In this document: positions 5,374 through 10,551 of the stretch, piece by piece | Numbering within the stretch: the stretch's first letter is position 1 | How the letters are laid out: each line of letters opens with the position of its first letter | DNA from: an uncultured Oscillospiraceae bacterium | GTDB taxonomy: Bacteria; Bacillota; Clostridia; Oscillospirales; Oscillospiraceae | Assembly (NCBI GenBank): GCA_934659475.1 | Contig: CAKUHX010000049.1 | Location: forward strand, 1 to 10,551 | Length of the DNA: 10,551 nucleotides | Direction: 5' to 3' | Notes under the pieces: model-generated | Told to the model about the DNA's origin: nothing | Database searches by the model: none | Seen by the model: the letters and a program-made list of their open reading frames with translations, nothing else | Position numbers and translations under genes: made by a program

Positions 5374-6298
5374 TGCCGTTTCCTCCCTTGGCCCCCTGGG
5401 GCTGTACCTTCTGATGGAACATCTTCCCCTTCCAGTAGGGGATAGCCAGGAACACCGCCACGATCAGGGCGGTGACCAGCTTCAGGTCGTTGGTGTTCAG
5501 GCCCATCTGCAGCACGATCTGCAGCACGATATAGTAGATGATAGCGCCGATGGACACGGCCAGCAGCTTCAGGCCGAAGTTGCGGAACACCTTGCCGAAG
5601 GCCACCTCGCCGATGATCACGGCGGCCAGGCCGATGACGATGGCGCCCCGGCCCATGTTCACATCGCTGGAGCCCTGATACTGGGCCAGCAGGGCTCCGG
5701 ACAGGGCCACAAGGCCGTTGGACAGCATCAGGCCCAGCACCACGTTGGCGCCGGTGTCGATGCCCTGGGCCCGGGCCATGTTGGGATTGGCCCCGGTAGC
5801 CCGGATGGCGTTGCCCTTCTCGGTGCCGAAGAACCAGTACAGAACGCCGATCAGCACGGCGGTGAATACCGCCAGCATGAGCAGGGGGTTCTTGGCGCTG
5901 AGCTCACGCACATAGCGCTGGGACAGCAGCAGGGGGTACTTATCCACGCTGACGGCCTGATTGGCCTTGCTCTCCATGATGCGCAGATTGACGGAATACA
6001 GGGACAGCTGGGTCAAAATACCGGCCAGGATGGCGGGAATGCCGCAGCGGGTGTGGAACATGCCGGTGACAAAGCCGGCCAGCATCCCGGCCAAAACGGC
6101 GCACAGCATGGCCAGCCAGGGATCCACACCGCCGCGGATGAGCATGACGCACACGGCACCCCCGGTGGCCAGAGACCCGTCTACCGTCAGGTCGGCCACG
6201 TCCAGGATGCGGAAAGTGATGTAGACGCCGATGGCCATGATGCCCCAAATCAGCCCCTGTCCCACTGCTCCGGGCAGGGCATTGATCAGTGAACTCAT
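5366..6298 (-). CDS. trpY: ABC transporter permease, TrpY type (BPD_transp_2 family)
   Basis: The protein is a 310-residue, very hydrophobic inner-membrane permease with about eight or more predicted spans. Its pattern belongs to the LivH/RbsC-like permease family: GLIWGIMAIGVYITFRILDVADLTVDGSLATGG near the N-terminus and GLMLSNGLVALSGALLAQYQGSSDVNMGRG in the middle. It would form the pore for the ligand delivered by the TrpX at 6432-7445. The ATG at 6298 has AAGGAG seven bases upstream. It overlaps trpZ by eight bases downstream and is separated from trpX by about 130 bases with a strong hairpin. Confidence 0.88.
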   Translation of the reverse strand: MSSLINALPGAVGQGLIWGIMAIGVYITFRILDVADLTVDGSLATGGAVCVMLIRGGVDPWLAMLCAVLAGMLAGFVTGMFHTRCGIPAILAGILTQLSLYSVNLRIMESKANQAVSVDKYPLLLSQRYVRELSAKNPLLMLAVFTAVLIGVLYWFFGTEKGNAIRATGANPNMARAQGIDTGANVVLGLMLSNGLVALSGALLAQYQGSSDVNMGRGAIVIGLAAVIIGEVAFGKVFRNFGLKLLAVSIGAIIYYIVLQIVLQMGLNTNDLKLVTALIVAVFLAIPYWKGKMFHQKVQPQGAKGGNGNG

Positions 6299-6369
6299 AT
6301 CGTTTCTCCTTCAGTTTGATTTGAAAGCCCCGCCTGCGGGGGAGAAATAGGCGCATCCCTCAGGACGCT

Positions 6370-6405
6370 CCGAAAGAGGCGGCAACAGGTCGCCGCCCCT
6401 TTCGG
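6370..6405 (-). other. Intercistronic hairpin between trpX and trpY
   Basis: On the minus strand CCGAAAGG-GGCGGC pairs with GCCGCC-TCTTTCGG in a 14-bp stem with an 8-base loop. One pair is G-U and works only in the minus-strand RNA. No T-run follows, and two cotranscribed genes continue beyond it. Such a hairpin after a solute-binding protein gene often protects the upstream mRNA so that the binding protein is made in excess. That role is inferred from position. Confidence 0.6.
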
Positions 6406-6431
6406 GAAAAGTATCCAGATGATAGGGAGGA

Positions 6432-7445
6432 TCAGCCCTCGATGGCCTCGTAGCCGTCCAGAGGAGTGATGCCCAGGGTCTCGCACATAGCGGCGTTGTA
6501 CTTGGGGGTAGCCTCGGTGAACTCGACGGGCATGGTGGAGATGTCGGCCTCACCAGTGAGGATCTTGGCGGCCATCTTGCCGGTGGTCACGCCCAGGTCG
6601 TAGTAGCTGATGGACAGGGTGGCCACGCCGCAGCCGGCGCAGATGCCCTCTTCCCCGCAGATAGCGGGCACCTTGGCGGGAACCAGCACATTGGCGATGG
6701 CCTCGGTGTTGGAGGCGGCGATGTTGTCGGTGGGCACGTAGACCACATCGGCGTAGTCGGCGGCGGCCTGCGTCACGGCGGTGACGTCATTGGTGTCGGT
6801 AAAGGCGAACTCCTGGGTCTCGATGCCCTTGGCGCTCAGGTACTTGGCGACCTCCTGGACCTGATACAGGGAATTGGGCTCGGCGGAGCAGAACAGCAGG
6901 CCCACCTTCTGGGTCTCGGGGAACCACTCGGTGATCATGTCGGCCTGCTTGGAGAGATCGGCCAGATCGGAGGTGCCGGAGATGTTGCCGCCCACGGTGC
7001 CGTTGAAGTCATCAATGTCCAGAGCCACGCCGTAAGCGGTGATGGAGGTGCCCAGGATGGGGATGTCGGCGGTGGCGGAGGCGGCGGCGGTCAGGGCCGG
7101 CGTGGCGTTGGCCAGGATGAGGTCCACGCCCTCAGACACAAAGCCGTTGACGATGGTGCCGCAGTTATTGGCCTCGCCGGAGGCGTTCTTGTTCTCGATC
7201 TCCACCTGGCCGGGCAGAGCCTCGTTCAGGGCATCGATAAAGCCCTGGGTGGCGGCGTCCAGTGCCGCGTGCTGCACCAGCTGGCAGATGCCGACCTTAT
7301 ACTTGGTCTGAGCGGCGGAGCCGGAACCGGCGGCAGCGCCGGAGCCGGAACCGGAATTGCCGGAGGGGGTATCCTTCTGACCGCAGGCGGCCAGGCTGAG
7401 ACACATGGCGGCGCTCAGCAGCAGGGCAACAAGCTTCTTTTTCAT
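6432..7445 (-). CDS. trpX: TrpX-type ABC transporter solute-binding lipoprotein (complete copy)
   Basis: The protein is a 337-residue lipoprotein of the ABC_sub_bind/TrpX family and the binding component of the importer formed with the next two genes. The signal peptide MKKKLVALLL has a lipobox LAAC with Cys21 and a Ser/Gly/Ala linker. The mature domain shows the two-lobe family pattern: YKVGICQLVQHAALD, VGLLFCSAEPNS, VYVPTDN and YYDLGVTTGKMAAKIL. The ATG at 7445 has AAAGGAG eight bases upstream. Unlike the left-hand trpX, this gene has no T-box in its 5' leader, so its ligand (tryptophan, another aromatic compound or something else) cannot be read from regulation. Conserved PTDN and EPNS segments place both in one family; the ligand is uncertain. 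Confidence 0.88.
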   Translation of the reverse strand: MKKKLVALLLSAAMCLSLAACGQKDTPSGNSGSGSGAAAGSGSAAQTKYKVGICQLVQHAALDAATQGFIDALNEALPGQVEIENKNASGEANNCGTIVNGFVSEGVDLILANATPALTAAASATADIPILGTSITAYGVALDIDDFNGTVGGNISGTSDLADLSKQADMITEWFPETQKVGLLFCSAEPNSLYQVQEVAKYLSAKGIETQEFAFTDTNDVTAVTQAAADYADVVYVPTDNIAASNTEAIANVLVPAKVPAICGEEGICAGCGVATLSISYYDLGVTTGKMAAKILTGEADISTMPVEFTEATPKYNAAMCETLGITPLDGYEAIEG

Positions 7446-7588
7446 GGGAAAGGCTCCTTTTCTTTTTCGATCCTCAAATACGTTCTCCGATCCTCTCCCC
7501 CGTTTCCCTTCTCTCAGGACAAGGCGGGAGACACAAGACAGGACCGGATCGCCCGCGGGTCTCTTTGCCCGCTTTCGATTACTTCGTT

Positions 7589-7617
7589 AGTGTAAAGCGA
7601 AAAAGCAAAAAAGTCAA
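7589..7617 (-). promoter_or_regulatory. Promoter of the complete trpXYZ-type operon
   Basis: TTGACT (7612-7617), a 17-base spacer and TACACT (7589-7594). Transcription starting near 7582 gives a leader of about 137 bases before trpX. I see no T-box, no leader ORF rich in Trp codons and no terminator in that leader. A short hairpin GCGGG/CCCGC near its 5' end and an 8-base direct repeat GAGGATCG (7468-7475 and 7488-7495) are the only visible structure. Confidence 0.65.
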
Positions 7618-7715
7618 GGGACATTTTTCGACAAAGTGTCCACGGCATAGGTCTCTCTTTTGTCTGTCTTTCACAAACGGACATCCCGCCGTTCTTTTTT
7701 TGCCGGACAGAGACA

Positions 7716-7761
7716 AAGGCCCCGGTCTGTGTTATCAGACCGGGGCCTTGTTTTTCATTTT
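7716..7761. terminator. Symmetrical terminator hairpin after tsaD
   Basis: A perfect 14-bp inverted repeat, AAGGCCCCGGTCTG with CAGACCGGGGCCTT, around a 6-base loop (7716-7749) starts ten bases beyond the TsaD stop codon. On the plus strand it is followed by GTTTTTCATTTT. On the minus strand, where the real genes lie, it is followed by the weaker TGTCTCTGT. It most likely ends the tsaD operon and may act in both directions. Confidence 0.75.
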
Positions 7762-8770
7762 ATCCCAGGGAGATGTCCCGGGTGGCATAGGCGTTCAGGT
7801 CCAGTCCGGCGGTGTGGCCCGCCAGATACTCGTAGTAGCCCTGACAGCCGATCATTGCCCCGTTGTCCCCGCAGTATCTCAGCTCCGGCAGGAACAGGCG
7901 GTCCCCCGTTTTGGCGCAGGCCGCCGTCAGGTCGGCCCGGATGCGGCTGTTGGCCGCCACGCCCCCGGCTACGGCCACCCTGCCGTACTTCTTCATCCGT
8001 GCCGCCGCCATCACCCGGGGCACCAGAGACTCGCTCACCGCCCGGCCGAAGCTGGCGGCAAAGTCGGGCAGATCCAGCGTCTCCCCCTTCTGCTGGGCGT
8101 TGTGGATCAAGTTCAGGCTGGCGGTCTTCAATCCCGAGAAGGACATATCCAGATCGTGGCCGGACACATGGGCCCGGGGCAGATCGTAGCGGCTGTCGTT
8201 GCCCCCCTGGGCCAGACGGTCCATGGGGCCGCCGCCGGGGTAGCCGATGCCCAGCACCCGGGCCACCTTATCGAAGCACTCCCCCGCCGCGTCATCCCGG
8301 GTGCCCCCCATGATCTCCATATCCGTATAGGACTTCACATCTACGATCAGGGTGGTGCCGCCGGAGACGCACAGGCAGACGAAGGGGGGCTCCAGTTCCG
8401 GGTGGGTGATGTAGTTGGCGGCGATGTGGCCCCGCACATGGTGCACCGGGATCAGGGGCACGTTCAGGGCGTAGGCCGCCGATTTTGCAAAGTTCACCCC
8501 CACCAACAGGGCGCCGATCAGGCCGGGACCGTAGGTCACCGCCACGGCGTCGATGTCCCCCTTCCCCAGCCCGGCGCCGGCCAGGGCCTGATCCGTCAGG
8601 GGGGTGATGGCCTCTACATGCCTGCGGGAGGCGATCTCCGGCACCACGCCGCCGTAGATGGTGTGCATCTCGATCTGGGAGTTGACGCAGTTGGACAGCA
8701 CCGTCCTTCCGTCCCGGACCACCGCCACGGCGGTCTCGTCACAGGAGGACTCCACAGCCAGAATGTTCAT
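7760..8770 (-). CDS. tsaD: tRNA N6-adenosine threonylcarbamoyltransferase TsaD
   Basis: A cytoplasmic enzyme that transfers the threonylcarbamoyl group from threonylcarbamoyl-AMP to A37 of tRNAs reading ANN codons, making t6A; it works with TsaB and TsaE. The 336-residue length is normal. It starts with the family sequence MNILAVESSCDETAVAVV. Metal ligands are visible as His111 and His115 in HHVRGH and Asp302 in CGDNGAMIG, and CVSGGTT near 134-140 belongs to the nucleotide site. The ATG overlaps the stop of the preceding acetyltransferase gene (ATGA, four bases), indicating an operon. tsaB and tsaE, often linked to it, are not in the window. Confidence 0.97.
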   Translation of the reverse strand: MNILAVESSCDETAVAVVRDGRTVLSNCVNSQIEMHTIYGGVVPEIASRRHVEAITPLTDQALAGAGLGKGDIDAVAVTYGPGLIGALLVGVNFAKSAAYALNVPLIPVHHVRGHIAANYITHPELEPPFVCLCVSGGTTLIVDVKSYTDMEIMGGTRDDAAGECFDKVARVLGIGYPGGGPMDRLAQGGNDSRYDLPRAHVSGHDLDMSFSGLKTASLNLIHNAQQKGETLDLPDFAASFGRAVSESLVPRVMAAARMKKYGRVAVAGGVAANSRIRADLTAACAKTGDRLFLPELRYCGDNGAMIGCQGYYEYLAGHTAGLDLNAYATRDISLG

Positions 8771-9378
8771 TCAAATCCCTCCTCCGCTCCCGCCCAGTCC
8801 ACCCGGTCGGGCATCCCGTCCGAGGGTCTCCATGGGATGGTGATATATTTGTCATAGAGGGGCCGGGCAAAGCGGCGCTGATAGACCGCCGCGTGCTGCC
8901 GGGCGATCTCGTCGGGACCCACCTCTCCCATGGCCCAGTACAGCACCCGGTAGGGCACGCCGAACAGGGTCATGTCGTACCCCGCCTCTTTGGCGCCGTT
9001 ACGCTGGTAAAAGCCGATGCGCCGCCGGGCCAAGTCGGGGTCGGGGGCAAACTCCGGGATCTCGCTCTCGCCGAAGAGCACGTTGCCCCGCTCCGCCTGC
9101 ACCAGCCCCTGCACCAGCTGGGAGCCCAATCCATCGCTGCGACGGTGGGGGGACACGCACAGATAGTCGAACAGGGCCCACCCCGGAGCGTAGTTCCAAA
9201 CGGTAGCCAGTCCGGCGATGTCCTCCCCGTCCATCAGGCCCCAGGCCCGGTAGCTGCCCTGGCCCAGCATCTGCGCCATGGCCCGGAAGGGCTTCAGCTC
9301 GTCCCGGGGGAAGGAGACGGACAGGTCCCGGTCATAGGCCAGCTTCAGCTGTTCCCGGGTGAGAAGTGTCATTTCCAT
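8767..9378 (-). CDS. GNAT-family acetyltransferase of unknown substrate
   Basis: The protein is a 203-residue acetyl-CoA-dependent N-acetyltransferase of the GNAT fold. The core strand and CoA-binding loop are visible at about residues 70-90 (FDYLCVSPHRRSDGLGSQL). A late segment IGFYQRNGAKEAGYD corresponds to the usual C-terminal motif. About 40 residues follow the domain and have no clear counterpart I know. The ATG at 9378 has an AGGGAG about ten bases upstream and lies inside rimI, a 47-base overlap. It overlaps tsaD by four bases downstream. Position between rimI and tsaD suggests shared expression, but the substrate is unknown; it may be a small-molecule or peptide acetyltransferase. Confidence 0.82.
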   Translation of the reverse strand: MEMTLLTREQLKLAYDRDLSVSFPRDELKPFRAMAQMLGQGSYRAWGLMDGEDIAGLATVWNYAPGWALFDYLCVSPHRRSDGLGSQLVQGLVQAERGNVLFGESEIPEFAPDPDLARRRIGFYQRNGAKEAGYDMTLFGVPYRVLYWAMGEVGPDEIARQHAAVYQRRFARPLYDKYITIPWRPSDGMPDRVDWAGAEEGFE

Positions 9379-9823
9379 GGTGCTCGAACTCCCTTGTCAT
9401 GATGATGGCATCCTCTGTGGGGTGCCGGTAGTAGTTTTTCCGGCGGCCCGCCGGTCTAAACCCGTACTTGGTGTACAGGGCGATGGCCGGGGCGTTGGAG
9501 GCGCGCACCTCCAGGGTCAGAAAGGCCAGCGCAGACGCACCGTAGCGGCAGAACACATCCAGCAGGGCGGAGGCCACCCCGAGTTTCCGGGCGTCAGGCT
9601 CTACGGCCACATTGTCGATGTAGCCCTCGTCCAGCACCACATGCAGGCCGGCGTAGCCCACCACGCCGCCCTCCTCATCCTCCGCCACCAGAAAGCTGGC
9701 CTGGGGGTCGAACAGCGCCTCCTCCAGCATGGTCTCGCTCCATGGGGCGGAGAAGCACACCTGCTCCAGCCGGGCGATCTGGGGGATATGCTCCCGGGCC
9801 ATGGGGACGATCTCGTAATACAT
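9332..9823 (-). CDS. rimI: RimI-like ribosomal protein/N-terminal acetyltransferase
   Basis: The protein is a 163-residue GNAT enzyme resembling RimI, which acetylates protein N-termini (classically ribosomal protein S18). The N-terminus MYYEIVPMAREHIPQIARLE, then CFSAPWSE, the acceptor/CoA region IDNVAVEPDARKLGVASALL (about 69-88) and LEVRASNAPAIALYTKYGF (about 104-122) follow the RimI pattern. I chose the ATG at 9823 because AAAGGAGG lies six bases upstream; the open frame extends to 9955 but without support. Linkage to tsaD is typical for rimI. The last 15 or so residues overlap the next gene. Confidence 0.88.
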   Translation of the reverse strand: MYYEIVPMAREHIPQIARLEQVCFSAPWSETMLEEALFDPQASFLVAEDEEGGVVGYAGLHVVLDEGYIDNVAVEPDARKLGVASALLDVFCRYGASALAFLTLEVRASNAPAIALYTKYGFRPAGRRKNYYRHPTEDAIIMTREFEHHGNDTSHPGTAEAGL

Positions 9824-9858
9824 AAAGGTCCTCCTTTGGGGATTTTTGGTTTTCCGCT

Positions 9859-10386
9859 TTACTCCGCCCAGAACACGCGCCCGTCCTTCCGCTTGGCTGC
9901 GGCGGGCACTTCGCCGTCGATATAGCCCACGGCACAGTGAGCGATGCCCTCCCACTCACCGGGGATGTTCAGCTCTTTCAGCAGCTGCTGGCACTCGGGC
10001 AGCTCGAACTCCTCCTTTGCCCGGTGGATCCAGATGCTGCCCAGACCCAGAGAGTGGGCGGCCAGCATCAGGTTGCCCATGACCAGGCTGCCGTCGTACA
10101 CCCGGTTGGGCCAGTCCTTCTCCGCCAGAACGATGAGCATGGCGGGCGCGCCGTAGAAGGGGTCGAAGCCCTCCTGCCAGCCCCCGATCTTGCAGTTCAG
10201 GGCGGAGATCTTGTCCCGCAGTTCCTTGTTGGTCACGGCCACGATAATGGCCGACTGGTGCCCCATCCCGTTGGCGGCATACAGACCGGCCTCGATGATC
10301 TGCTTCAGGTCCTCCTTAGAGGGCATGTCCGGCTTGAACCTCCGGATGCTGCGCCGCTCCTCCATGGCGCGAATGATCTCGTTCAT
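9859..10386 (-). CDS. Small nitroreductase-family FMN oxidoreductase
   Basis: The protein is a 175-residue member of the nitroreductase family, flavoproteins that reduce nitro- or quinone-type compounds with NAD(P)H. The N-terminal ERRSIRRFKPD (9-19) supplies the Arg residues that bind FMN phosphate. SLVMGNLMLAAHSLGLGSIWIHR (about 99-121) is the conserved helix and strand at the flavin site, and a GIAHCAVGY segment lies near the end. It is at the short end for the family. The ATG at 10386 has AAGGAG eight bases upstream. It ends 35 bases before rimI with no terminator between, so it probably heads this transcription unit. The physiological substrate is unknown. Confidence 0.9.
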   Translation of the reverse strand: MNEIIRAMEERRSIRRFKPDMPSKEDLKQIIEAGLYAANGMGHQSAIIVAVTNKELRDKISALNCKIGGWQEGFDPFYGAPAMLIVLAEKDWPNRVYDGSLVMGNLMLAAHSLGLGSIWIHRAKEEFELPECQQLLKELNIPGEWEGIAHCAVGYIDGEVPAAAKRKDGRVFWAE

Positions 10387-10462
10387 GATCGTCTCTCCTT
10401 ATGATCCAGATCCCCGCCATTCCGGCAGGGAGGCATGGTTTCTTTTTATGACAAACTGGAAG

Positions 10463-10549
10463 TTATCTTTTTCCTAATGGCAATGCTATTAAATTTCCCA
10501 ATAATGCAATAACAGCATATCCAACTACATAAACCCATGCACTTGAGTT
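10463..10549 (-). CDS. 3' end of an AT-rich membrane-protein gene (truncated by window)
   Basis: The last 28 codons of a gene entering from the right edge, ending in TAA. The tail reads YVVGYAVIALLGNLIALPLG followed by KR, a typical transmembrane segment with a positively charged end. Codons are strikingly AT-rich (TTA, ATA, AGA, GGA, ATT), unlike all other genes here, which suggests a horizontally acquired gene or a recent insertion junction. The family cannot be recognised from this fragment. A weak hairpin CCCTGCC/GGCGGGG lies between it and the nitroreductase gene, without a minus-strand T-run. Confidence 0.55.
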   Translation of the reverse strand, partial: NSSAWVYVVGYAVIALLGNLIALPLGKR

Positions 10550-10551
10550 AT

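Noticed and set aside
7446..7588. TRAP-type (GAG repeat) or T-box control of the complete trpXYZ operon
   Set aside because: A few GAG triplets and an 8-base direct repeat occur, but spacing is irregular and too few triplets are present. No T-box sequence or terminator is seen.

Overview
The window looks like a GC-rich, low-GC-phylum (Firmicutes/Bacillota) gut Clostridia chromosome, most like the Oscillospiraceae group (Flavonifractor/Lawsonibacter-like). The reasons are strong GGAGG-type ribosome binding sites, a T-box leader, lipoprotein-type solute-binding proteins and GC-rich codon use; genus is an inference. Every gene I accept lies on the minus strand, so the text below follows transcription from right to left.

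Right end (10551-7760): the AT-rich 3' end of an unidentified membrane-protein gene, then a tight cluster of a small nitroreductase, RimI-like N-acetyltransferase, a second GNAT acetyltransferase and TsaD (tRNA t6A synthesis). It ends in a symmetrical hairpin at 7716-7749.

Middle (7617-4480): a complete, promoter-driven ABC importer of the trpXYZ type: lipoprotein TrpX, permease TrpY and ATPase TrpZ, closed by a strong terminator. An intercistronic hairpin separates X from YZ. This copy has no T-box.

Next (4412-1353): a methionine importer operon, metN-metI-metQ. Its 5' leader is the most interesting part of the window. A good promoter is followed by a 41-codon ORF with its own Shine-Dalgarno site, rich in Met (10) and Cys (5). 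Then come mutually exclusive hairpins and a 13-bp terminator with a six-T tail, all before metN. No SAM riboswitch or Met T-box is seen. It reads as a ribosome-mediated attenuator in which translation of Met codons controls methionine uptake.

Left end (1318-1): a second, window-truncated trpX behind its own promoter and a full T-box leader. The T-box specifier codon is UGG and its acceptor-binding bulge is UGGC, both fitting tRNA-Trp. A 33-aa ORF with a strong ribosome binding site sits between the T-box terminator and trpX and overlaps the trpX start by four bases.

Taken together, about 7.5 kb holds amino-acid uptake systems under different RNA-level control: uncharged tRNA-Trp sensing, probable leader-peptide sensing of methionine supply, and a trpXYZ copy with neither.
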